In this document: positions 9,400 through 16,918 of the stretch, piece after piece | How positions within the stretch are numbered: position 1 is the stretch's first letter | Layout of the letters: each line of letters starts with the position of its first letter | DNA from: an uncultured Campylobacter sp. | GTDB lineage: Bacteria; Campylobacterota; Campylobacteria; Campylobacterales; Campylobacteraceae | Direction: 5' to 3' | DNA: 64,000 nucleotides | NCBI RefSeq assembly: GCF_938045345.1 | Contig: NZ_CALIMS010000036.1 | Location: forward strand, 1 to 64,000 | Position numbers and translations under genes: made by a program | Notes under the pieces: generated by a model | What the model was told of the DNA's origin: nothing | What the model saw: only the letters and a program-made list of their open reading frames with translations | Databases searched by the model: none

Positions 9400-10019
9400 A
9401 TTAGGTGAAATTTTAAGTCTTTCAGCTGCGCAGAATTTTGCCTCTTAAAATGCGCTCTTATCACAAGCGGCTCGCGCCTTAATTTAGCTTTCGGACGGGC
9501 GCGGGCGCGTCAATTTACGCCGCCACGAGCTCTGCGGTAAAATTTCTCGCCGCGGAAGTCTGCCGAGTAAAATTCGGCTTTGTAAAATTTCAAAATTTTG
9601 CGGCTAAAATTCCACGGCGCAGAATTTTCCATGCGGTCACGAAATACAAAATCCGCAAAACTTATTTGAATAGGAAAATTTCAAAATTTCAAAATTTAGC
9701 GGTGTAAAAATTTATCCGCGCGGCACGGAATTCTACTGCTCAAATTTCACGGCGCAAAACTCCTCAGCACAAAATTTACCGATAGAATTCAGCTCGCAAT
9801 TTAAAATTTCAAAATTCTAAGCCGCGAAATTTTATGCCGAAAAATTTCACGTTCCAATCGGCACGGAGTATCTGCTGCCCGAGCCGCGCATAAAATTCTA
9901 CGCTTTAAAATTCCAAGCCATAAAATTTTACGCTACAAAATTTCACCGATAAAATTTTATGTCGCAAAATCCCGCGCCGTAAAATTTAAAAGCGGCTCTT
10001 GCTACAAAATTCCGCGAGC
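9400..10019. repeat. intergenic degenerate 15-bp repeat array
   Basis: No gene seen. The gap is made of degenerate units beginning with AAAATTY/GGAATTY. In 9892-9987 the AAAATT words start at 9892, 9907, 9922, 9937, 9951, 9966 and 9981, i.e. every 14-15 bases, with a rough consensus AAAATTYYACGCYRT. Upstream words at 9539, 9569, 9584, 9606 and 9621, and at 9727, 9741, 9756 and 9771, keep about the same phase (steps of 14-15 or 30). This is too regular for AT richness alone. Confidence 0.75.
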
Positions 10020-11360
10020 TTAATTTACGCTGCCGCAGCGGTATTTGCCTGCTACGAAGGTGATTTTATCGCGGATCTGAGCGATCTGTCTTAGCGCCTC
10101 CGCCAAGAAATCTACGTCGCTTTCGTCATGGATGAACGAGAAGCTAGCCCGCACCCAAGCGGGTTTGCGCGACATTTCGGTATCGGGCTGCAAACCGAGT
10201 AGATCAAAGCCGTAAGGTGCTGCACAGTCGCATCCTGCGCGGGTCTGGATCTCAAATTTCTGCCCGAGCACCCCGGCTAGCGCGTCTGCGCCGAGACCTT
10301 TCATATTAAAAGCAAAGATCGGCACGCGCGGCGCGGCGAGATTGCCGTAAATTTCAATCTCGGGGATTTTTGAAATTTCGTTTATGAAGCGCCTGCAAAT
10401 CGCCTCCTCGCGCGACTTGATAGCCTCTAGCCCCACGCTTTTACGAAGCTTTAGAGCAAGATAGGTTCGCACCAGCGCGATGATGCCGGGCGTGCCCGCT
10501 TCCTCCAAGCGCTCCTTGTCGATTATAAAGCGCTGCGTTTGGGCGTCTGCGTATTTGATCGTGCCGCCTCCCGCGAATGTCGGCTCCTCACCGAGCAAAA
10601 GCTCCTTTCGCACCGCCAAAATCCCGCTAGCGCCCACGCCGCCCAAGAGCTTGTGCGCGCCGAAAAATACTCCGTCGCAAAAGCTGGTATCTACGTTTTC
10701 GTGCGCGATAAGCGCGCTAGCGTCCACAAACAGCCGCCCGCCGTGCGCTTTAAGCATCAAGTAAGCGCGCTTGTAATCGAGCTTTAGCCCCGTCACGTTC
10801 GATGCCGCGGTAAGCACGCCGTAAATTTCGCGCCCTTTGTTTGCGGATAAAATTTCGCCCAAGCGCGCAAAATCCATCAGCCCGCTTGGATCCGGCGGCA
10901 CGCGCACGACCTCGCAAAGCCCCTGCCGTAGGCTGATCTCCACGGAATGATGCTCAAAAGGCGAGATGATGAAAAGCGGCAGTTGCTTTAAGCTCTCGCG
11001 CCGCAAGCCGAGCCTATCTCGCGTCGCGGGCGGCAGGTAGATGCCTAGAATTTCCCAAAGCTTCTTAATCGCCGCGGTCGCGCCAAATCCGCACGAGATC
11101 AGGTAGTAGCGCTCCTCGCAGCCCAGAAGCTCCTTGATTTTGGCCCTTGCATTTTCATAGTAATCACTCGTAATCTCGGCGTTGGCTCCGCCTGCGGAGT
11201 GGACGTTGGCATATGTTGCAAGCACGCGCTCGATCTCCGCTTCTATAGGGCGATACGCGAGCCCCGAGGCGGCGCAATCGAAGTATTTGATCCCCTCTTT
11301 TAAGATGATATTTTCTTTGATCGTTTGAAAATCCAAAGCGCGACTCCAAAATTTTTGCAA
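10020..11360 (-). CDS. class V aminotransferase (cysteine desulfurase / selenocysteine lyase-like)
   Basis: A 446-residue PLP enzyme of the NifS/SufS superfamily. The PLP lysine is in FFGAHKLLGGVG, the phosphate-binding region near YLISCGFGATAAIKKL and the pyridine-binding Asp in GGRLFVDASALI. Near the C-terminus RAGCDCAAPYGFDLLG aligns with the R-x-G-x-x-C-A-x-P segment carrying the persulfide Cys of SufS-type enzymes. Substrate (cysteine or selenocysteine) cannot be told from sequence. It is separated from the next genes on both sides, so operon context does not help. Start ATG at 11360 has no strong ribosome site. Confidence 0.82.
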   Translation of the reverse strand: MQKFWSRALDFQTIKENIILKEGIKYFDCAASGLAYRPIEAEIERVLATYANVHSAGGANAEITSDYYENARAKIKELLGCEERYYLISCGFGATAAIKKLWEILGIYLPPATRDRLGLRRESLKQLPLFIISPFEHHSVEISLRQGLCEVVRVPPDPSGLMDFARLGEILSANKGREIYGVLTAASNVTGLKLDYKRAYLMLKAHGGRLFVDASALIAHENVDTSFCDGVFFGAHKLLGGVGASGILAVRKELLLGEEPTFAGGGTIKYADAQTQRFIIDKERLEEAGTPGIIALVRTYLALKLRKSVGLEAIKSREEAICRRFINEISKIPEIEIYGNLAAPRVPIFAFNMKGLGADALAGVLGQKFEIQTRAGCDCAAPYGFDLLGLQPDTEMSRKPAWVRASFSFIHDESDVDFLAEALRQIAQIRDKITFVAGKYRCGSVN

Positions 11361-11461
11361 ATTATATCCAAACTCGCTAAAATTACGCCCGCAAGGAGGA
11401 CGAAATTTACCAGTTAAAAGACACTGCGCGAAATTTAGGCGATGTTGGTATCGACGCGATT

Positions 11462-12271
11462 TTGCAGTTTCATTTCGTATTTGACGAGATAGGTTGCATA
11501 AGCGGCTACGCGGACGTTTTCGAAGCGATCGAAAATGAAATTTTGCTCTGCTTTGAACATCTCGGCGAGCGCTTTAAATTCGGCGGCGAGTACGAAGAGC
11601 AGATCAAAAAGGCGCTGATGAAATTCGCTAGAAGCGACCGCAAAAAAATAGGAATTTCAAAAATCTTGCCGCGGTTTACGGCACAAAAAATCACCGCAGA
11701 TCTCATAAACGCGAAGTTTTTAATCACCGAAAAATCAAGCGAGCAAAGAGCGCAAAAAGAGCGCAAAAACGACCGCCTCCCGCGCGCGCTGCGCCGCTAC
11801 CATATCACCGACAAAGTCCATTTTAGCAGCAACTTTGCAAGGTTTTGGTTTAGATTTATCGAGCCGAACCTGCCCGCGCTGCGACGCGGCGAAATAGGGC
11901 GCGTGCTAAGCCTGATCAAAGCGGATTTCAACGCCTACGCGGGGCTCGGGTTTGAAATTTTAAGCAAGGAGCTACTCGCGAAGTATCTAAATTTAGAGAT
12001 TTCGCAAATTTCGAGCTTTTGGAACAAAGAGGTCGAGATCGACATCTACGCGAAATTTGAGAGCTTTTGCGTCGCGGGCGAGTGCAAATACAAGGAACGA
12101 AAAATTTCAAAAAACGTACTAAACGAGCTAATGCTCAAATGCGAAAAAGCGCACCTCACGCCCGATCTGCTCGCGCTGTTTTCCAAAAGCGGCTTTAGCG
12201 GCGAGCTACGTAACCTAAAAAGCGATAAAATTTTACTCTTTTCGCTCGATGATTTTAAAATTTTACTTTAA
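11462..12271 (+). CDS. DUF234 domain protein lacking the ATPase half
   Basis: About 270 residues. The segment RRYHITDKVHFSSNFARFWFRFIEPN and the following nuclease-like region (FEILSKELL, WNKEVEIDIYAKFESFCVAGECKYKERKIS) match DUF234, the C-terminal part of archaeal-type AAA ATPases. The usual N-terminal P-loop ATPase domain is absent. The first ordinary start is TTG 11462, but the frame is open upstream to a strong ribosome binding site AAGGAGG at 11393-11399, five bases before ATT 11405, which would add 19 residues. The D-x-n-E-x-K pattern (EIDIY ... GECKYK) suggests a PD-(D/E)XK fold. Role unknown. Confidence 0.7.
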   Translation: MQFHFVFDEIGCISGYADVFEAIENEILLCFEHLGERFKFGGEYEEQIKKALMKFARSDRKKIGISKILPRFTAQKITADLINAKFLITEKSSEQRAQKERKNDRLPRALRRYHITDKVHFSSNFARFWFRFIEPNLPALRRGEIGRVLSLIKADFNAYAGLGFEILSKELLAKYLNLEISQISSFWNKEVEIDIYAKFESFCVAGECKYKERKISKNVLNELMLKCEKAHLTPDLLALFSKSGFSGELRNLKSDKILLFSLDDFKILL

Positions 12272-12723
12272 GCTGCGCGCCAAAAAAGCCTAGAATATGG
12301 CGCGAGCGAGCGGTACCGTGCGCGTACGGTATGCCGCAAGCAAACGAATGAGGCGTTAATGACGAATACGCTATCTACGGGCGGCACGGGCAGAGCATAG
12401 GTAAGCACAAGGCATGACAGACGCGCTATTGATAGGCGGTATGAAGGTGTGTTTGAGCGGACGGGGCGCTATGGATAGGCAGACAGCGCGCCATCAGAGG
12501 CGCGCGCTATGGCAGCAAATTTTAAACACAATCTGCAAGCAGAAAATCCGCCAAGCGTAAAATGCGAGTTTTTAAAATTCTATCACTAAATTTTAGCACA
12601 GGCTTAGACGGTTACGTCACCCACGCACAAATCAGTCACTTGCGAATTTGCCGCGACTATTGATAAAAGCAAACACTCGCTGTTCGCGCACAAACTTCGC
12701 GCTTTAAATTCCGTAAATTCAGA
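12272..12723. other. gene-free stretch with distinct composition
   Basis: No coding region recognised. From about 12290 to 12510 it is GC-rich and lacks the AAATTT words found in other gaps. It holds an imperfect direct repeat (GCGCTATTGATAGGCGG at 12423-12439 and GCGCTATGGATAGGCAG at 12466-12482) and a palindrome-like ACCGTGCGCGTACGGT at 12315-12330. Confidence 0.5.
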
Positions 12724-13464
12724 CTATTTTTTCACCTTAATCACGTATGGGACTGATTTGATCACGCCTTTGGAAAACAGCGTCTTGGTGTCCGCATATA
12801 CGGCGTCAAGCTCGGCTTTTGAGACGTCCGCATCGCTTACCTGCGCGTCCTTATTATAGTATTTCTCGATCACGTCGATCGCGCCCTTTTGATCGCTCGG
12901 AGAGAGGGCCTTCAGATGCTTTAAAATCAGCGCCGATTTGATAAACGCGCTCTTGCCGTGCACCGGCGCAAATATCAATTTTACGTTGCTATTGCGAAGA
13001 TGCTTCGTGATCCTCTTCATCTCCTCGGCGCAATACGGGCACTCCGGATCGCCCACGATGTAGGTCATATAAGGATTATTTTTATCAAACGACTCGATAT
13101 AGGCAAATCTCGCAGGATCTATGCTCTTTAACAGCTCAAGCGCGGCAGCGTCCCTGGCGTCCTTTAAAATTTGAGTTCTCATCTTAAATAGCGCCGCGTC
13201 TGCCGCGTCCGCGAGCTTGGGCTCCTCGGTCACTGCCACTAGGCTTTTGCCGTCGTCGCTAGCCAAAAACGCCTCTTTTTTCTCGCCCGAGCGGACGATT
13301 AGTAAATTTAGCCCGTTTAGCGAGTTTAGCTTGTCGATCGAGATGAGCTGAGCGTTTTTATCATTTAGACTTTGCTTTAGGTTTTTTACGAACTCCGCTT
13401 CGTTCGCATTCGCACCGAGCACAAAAGCCGCACACGCAGCCAAAACGTAGATGAGTTTTTTCAT
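12724..13464 (-). CDS. exported thioredoxin-fold (DsbC/DsbA-like) protein
   Basis: A 246-residue periplasmic protein with a signal peptide ending near LGANA. The thioredoxin-fold region starts around residue 130 with YIVGDPECPYCAEEMKRI, giving a CPYC active site, and ends with the cis-Pro segment KSVPYVIKVKK. An N-terminal domain (about 25-110) suggests a DsbC/DsbG-like two-domain layout, so disulfide reductase/isomerase activity is plausible. A paralogue with the same layout is at 44502-45215. RBS GGGGAGGGAAG precedes the ATG. It is divergent from efp. Confidence 0.85.
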   Translation of the reverse strand: MKKLIYVLAACAAFVLGANANEAEFVKNLKQSLNDKNAQLISIDKLNSLNGLNLLIVRSGEKKEAFLASDDGKSLVAVTEEPKLADAADAALFKMRTQILKDARDAAALELLKSIDPARFAYIESFDKNNPYMTYIVGDPECPYCAEEMKRITKHLRNSNVKLIFAPVHGKSAFIKSALILKHLKALSPSDQKGAIDVIEKYYNKDAQVSDADVSKAELDAVYADTKTLFSKGVIKSVPYVIKVKK

Positions 13465-13515
13465 AGCTTCCCTCCCCTTAAAATTTCGCCAATTATATCA
13501 ATTTAAAATAAAATT

Positions 13516-13524
13516 TGTTATAAT
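13516..13524 (+). promoter_or_regulatory. extended -10 promoter of efp
   Basis: TGTTATAAT is a perfect extended -10 element (TGnTATAAT), 29 bases before the efp start, followed by an AAGGAG ribosome site at 13541-13546. No clear -35 box, as is usual for Campylobacter sigma-70 promoters. Confidence 0.75.
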
Positions 13525-13552
13525 CGCGCCTCATTAATTTAAGGAGAAATTT

Positions 13553-14119
13553 ATGGCTTATTCAATGGGCGATCTAAAAAAAGGTCTAAAAATCGAGGTG
13601 GACGGAATTCCGTTTAAAATCATAGAATACCAACACGTAAAACCGGGCAAAGGACCTGCTTTCGTGCGCGTTAAAATAAAATCTTTCATCGATGGCAAGG
13701 TGCTTGAAAAGACCTTCCACGCGGGCGATAAATGCGAGGCGCCGAATCTTGAGGAAAAAGAGATGCAGTATCTCTACGACGATGGCGAGGCGTGTCAGTT
13801 CATGGATACCGATAGCTACGAACAGATCGCGATTAGCGACGAGGACGTGGGCGAGGCGAAAAAATGGATGCTAGATGGTATGATGGTAAATATAATGTTT
13901 TACAACGGCAAGGCAATCGGCGTGGATGTACCGCAGGTGGTGGAGCTTAAAATCGTAGAAACTGCGCCAAATTTCCGCGGCGATACGCAGGGCAGCAACA
14001 AAAAGCCCGCCACGCTTGAGACCGGCGCCGTGGTACAGATCCCATTTCACGTGCTCGAAGGTGAGGTCATCCGCGTTGACACCGTCCGCGGCGAGTATAT
14101 CGAGCGCGCAAATAAATAA
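13553..14119 (+). CDS. efp: elongation factor P
   Basis: A 188-residue three-domain translation factor that rescues ribosomes stalled at polyproline stretches. Family motifs are seen throughout: the loop HVKPGKGPAFVRVKIK carrying the conserved Lys near residue 34, FHAGDKCEAPNLEEKEMQYLYDDG and the C-terminal DTQGSNKKPATLETGAVVQIPFH. Length is exactly typical. Monocistronic: own extended -10 promoter upstream and a strong terminator hairpin just downstream. Confidence 0.97.
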   Translation: MAYSMGDLKKGLKIEVDGIPFKIIEYQHVKPGKGPAFVRVKIKSFIDGKVLEKTFHAGDKCEAPNLEEKEMQYLYDDGEACQFMDTDSYEQIAISDEDVGEAKKWMLDGMMVNIMFYNGKAIGVDVPQVVELKIVETAPNFRGDTQGSNKKPATLETGAVVQIPFHVLEGEVIRVDTVRGEYIERANK

Positions 14120-14129
14120 TCCCCCCCTG

Positions 14130-14157
14130 TTTTTGCGAAATTTTGATTTCGCAAAAA
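14130..14157 (+). terminator. rho-independent terminator of efp
   Basis: Perfect 12-bp stem TTTTTGCGAAAT / ATTTCGCAAAAA with a four-base loop, followed by a T/C-rich tail. It starts 10 bases after the efp stop, just after a run of seven C. Confidence 0.85.
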
Positions 14158-14393
14158 TTCCTCTTTCTTTTAAAATTTATAAATTCCAGACGATAAATTT
14201 AAACCGCATCGGTTGCGTAAATTTTGATTAAAATGGCTTTTCGAATTTGCCGCAGCATGGATCATTTAATCTAAATTTTGCGTAGCGCCGATCTGGCAAA
14301 TTTAGGATGGTTTTACGATTAAATTTACGGATTTGAAATTTGAGTATAAAAACGCCCAAAAGCAAATCTTGCGACCCGCTTTCGGGCTTTGAG

Positions 14394-14627
14394 CTAGGCT
14401 GCAACTTTAATTAGATTTAAAATTTCACCTTCACTTGGAAAACGAGGCTTAGCAAAATCTTTATTGAAGAAAAGCTTTCTGCCGTCAACTTCTACTAGAA
14501 AGTCTCCGCTGCCACCAGGGACCAACTCGACAACTGCATCTTTATAGACGCTTGTTATTTCATCTCTCACACGGAGAGCTTGCGGTCTATAAGATCAAGA
14601 ATTACAATAAGTAATTACAACCTTCAT
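14394..14627 (-). CDS. SelW/Rdx-family selenoprotein (TGA = selenocysteine)
   Basis: Reading TGA at 14595-14597 as selenocysteine gives a 77-residue protein starting MKVVITYCNSU and ending in TAG. It has the thioredoxin-like Rdx motif C-x-x-U at residues 8-11, then SYRPQALRVRDEI, VVELVPGGSGDFLVEVDG and the end PRFPSEGEILNLIK, all in the SelW/SelT/SelH (Rdx) pattern; these are small redox proteins. AAAGGA lies 7 bases before the ATG. A hairpin with a G-T-G-T loop follows the TGA, as expected for a bacterial SECIS. SelA and SelB are encoded in this window. Normal ORF calling misses it because of the TGA and its size. Confidence 0.9.
14564..14578 (-). promoter_or_regulatory. putative SECIS hairpin of the SelW-like gene
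   Basis: On the coding (minus) strand CTCTC-CGTGT-GAGAG forms a perfect 5-bp stem with a five-base loop, starting 16 bases after the TGA. The loop resembles that in fdhA (GGTGT) and carries the GU expected for SelB binding. Confidence 0.75.
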
Positions 14628-14780
14628 CTTTATTCCTTTCTAAAAAAAGTGCCACATTGTAGCCAAACTAGCTTAAATTTTAATATAAAGGCTCAATTTC
14701 GCGCGCCTCAGCATTTAAAAATTTATGAGCGAAATTTCGTCGTTTGCAAAGCTCTAAATTTCACTACTGCAAGCTTGAAG

Positions 14781-15491
14781 CTAGTCCTCAAATTTTAAAA
14801 TTTCATCGTAGCAGAGATAAAAATCGCAGCCGTGCGCATGGAATTTCTTATCGCCGTGAAAGTGTCCGAAATACCACCGCGCAGGCCTTACGAGCTCAAA
14901 GATCCTCTCTAAATACTCAGACGTTTTATCGGGAGTACTTTTGCCGCACCAGAGGTATTCTTTTAAAAATTTCATCGCAAACCCCGGTGCCGTGTGGCTT
15001 AGCACCGCATCGATCCGCCCGCCCGCGGCGATGAAATCGCGCGCATTTCGCATCGCGTAGCTAAACTCCTCCTCGCTTGGAATCTCGCGCGCCCACCAGC
15101 TAAGCCCCGGTATCCGATGCGCCTTATCGACGCTAAGCGCGCCGCCGAAACACAAAAAATGTCGCCCCGCAATCTCGTAAATTTCGCCGCGTCGCAGCCA
15201 AAAAATATTTTCGCCGCCCACGCCTACGCTGCCGCCGAATTTCCGCTCGCGCGGCAGTTCGTCCAACATATCGAAATTTTCGTGGTTGCCGTCGATAAAA
15301 AGAAGTGTGGCGGGAAAATATCTTTCTATATTTTTGCGCGCCATAAACTCATCTATCCGCTCGCTCCAAAATAACCCGAAATCCCCGAGCACGATGACGA
15401 AATCATCGGTGCTAAGCCCGCTAGTAAAGGCTTTGTTCGTGATTTTGCCGATCTCGTTTATGCCGTGCGTATCACCGCAAAGATATATCAT
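14781..15491 (-). CDS. calcineurin-like metallophosphatase
   Basis: A 236-residue soluble phosphoesterase. The metal-binding motifs of the family are in order: D-x-H in CGDTHG (residues 5-10), GDFG, GNHENFD, a Ser-His in LSHTAPG and the final G-H-F-H in YFGHFHG. Start chosen at 15491 because AAGGAGAG lies 7 bases upstream and the protein then begins directly with MIYLCGDTHG; the longer reading adds a basic, unconserved extension. Substrate unknown: members act on nucleotides, protein phosphoserine or other phosphoesters. It lies next to, but is not coupled with, the selenoprotein gene. Confidence 0.88.
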   Translation of the reverse strand: MIYLCGDTHGINEIGKITNKAFTSGLSTDDFVIVLGDFGLFWSERIDEFMARKNIERYFPATLLFIDGNHENFDMLDELPRERKFGGSVGVGGENIFWLRRGEIYEIAGRHFLCFGGALSVDKAHRIPGLSWWAREIPSEEEFSYAMRNARDFIAAGGRIDAVLSHTAPGFAMKFLKEYLWCGKSTPDKTSEYLERIFELVRPARWYFGHFHGDKKFHAHGCDFYLCYDEILKFED

Positions 15492-15859
15492 CTGTCTCTC
15501 CTTTTTTACTTTCTTAAATTTAACTCGCCGCGCTTTGTCGCAGCCCATGCGAATAGAATTTTAAGCGCTAAATTTACGCGGCACACGCGTCGCAAAAACC
15601 CGACTAGCGTTCCGATCCGCAACCACGCAAATTTAATCCAAATTAAAAGCGTAAATTTAGATGACGAAATTTTAAAAGCGCGGGCATCAAGCCTATTACC
15701 GAATAAATTTAAAGTCACGGCTTCCGATTTAAATTTCGTGGCGCAGATCTAAGCGGCGAAATCCGAATAGGCACAGCTTTGCTTACTGCCGCTAAATTTT
15801 AAATTTAGCGACCAACTTTGTAAATTTTACGGCGAGCCACCTAAATTTAAAGATTAATT
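15492..15859. other. gene-free gap, AAATTT-rich
   Basis: Between the metallophosphatase start and the end of the peptidoglycan O-acetylation cluster. I see no gene, RNA or terminator; only scattered AAATTTA and AAATTTTA words. Confidence 0.55.
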
Positions 15860-16918
15860 TTAAAGCCTGCCGCGCAATTTCGTCGCCAGCGCTGCGCCGA
15901 TTTTTTCGTAGCCCTCTTTTTGCAAGTGGATTTCGTCAGGGCGGATCAGCCCACGCTCGCGCCAGCCGCGCCAGCCGCCATCCTCATCCATAAGACCGGC
16001 TATGTCGTAAAACATTGCCCCTTCGTCTCGCGCTAGATGTGCTAGTACCTCCGCAGCGCGTGAGGCGTTTGGCACTTTAGGGCTTCGCGGCGGCGCTACG
16101 AGCAAGATTTTTGCACCGGGAGCTGCGGAGCGAACGGAGCGAAGCAGCCCACGGACGCTTTGGTAGAATTTTTGCTCGTCAAATTTCGGATCCATCGCGT
16201 CGTTTGTGCCATAAGCGATAACTACGAGATTGTATCTAAGTCCCGAAAAATCCCTACCAAAGGCATCTGCGCCCCATTTTTCATAGAGGTTGCTAAACGC
16301 GCCGTTGCTCGCGCAAGAGTCTGCAAAGCGCGCGTTTTTACGGTAAATTTTATATCCTCCAAGCTCTGCTCCATCACGCAGCGATCGAATTTCGATAGGA
16401 AATCTAAGTCGCAGCTTAGAATACTCCCATTTCTGCGGCACTTCTTGCGAAATATACGCGCTTAGCCCACTTGCATCGCGCACGCGAAAAATCTCGCCGC
16501 CCTGATCCGATTTATGCAAAATTTCGACGTAAAAATCGCCGCTAAGCTGCTTTAGCTCCAGTCGCACATTAGCGCCTTTTTTGCCGGTAGCGATCACTCC
16601 GCATAGCGGGAAATCTGGGTCTTGCTCGGTGCGAGACGAGATCACATTAAAGCCGCTTTGCTTAAATTCTATATTTTCGCTTTTGTGATATTTAGGCATC
16701 ATTGCAGGCACGAAGCCGACGCTATTTTGCACGAAAAAGCCGTGCCTGAAAGCATCTATCAGCGCGTCGCTTCCTAAGTGCGAATCGCCAAAAAATTTCA
16801 CTCCAAAGCCCGCAGAGCTTTTTACATTTGCGGAATTTATGCCGCGGACGCCTGCGTTTGCCGCGCATCCGCCCAATAATGCGGCAAATAAAATCACTAT
16901 AAATTTACTCAACTTCAA
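15860..16918 (-). CDS. ape1: SGNH-hydrolase lipoprotein, candidate peptidoglycan O-acetyl esterase
   Basis: A 352-residue lipoprotein: lipobox LLGGC (Cys 18). SGNH/GDSL blocks are visible: VKFFGDSHLGSD (nucleophile Ser, block I), YGTNDAMDP (block III, Asn) and RPDEIHLQKEGYEKIG (Asp and His, block V). It is third in a minus-strand operon after patA and patB, overlapping patB by 14 bases. In C. jejuni the same gene order patA-patB-ape1 controls O-acetylation of peptidoglycan MurNAc, with Ape1 removing the acetyl group. The symbol is by context and fold; it could also be a second acetyltransferase. Confidence 0.72.
   Translation of the reverse strand: MKLSKFIVILFAALLGGCAANAGVRGINSANVKSSAGFGVKFFGDSHLGSDALIDAFRHGFFVQNSVGFVPAMMPKYHKSENIEFKQSGFNVISSRTEQDPDFPLCGVIATGKKGANVRLELKQLSGDFYVEILHKSDQGGEIFRVRDASGLSAYISQEVPQKWEYSKLRLRFPIEIRSLRDGAELGGYKIYRKNARFADSCASNGAFSNLYEKWGADAFGRDFSGLRYNLVVIAYGTNDAMDPKFDEQKFYQSVRGLLRSVRSAAPGAKILLVAPPRSPKVPNASRAAEVLAHLARDEGAMFYDIAGLMDEDGGWRGWRERGLIRPDEIHLQKEGYEKIGAALATKLRGRL

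Noticed and set aside
14121..14127. Seven-C run after efp as a phase-variation tract
   Set aside because: Too short and located after the stop codon, next to the terminator.
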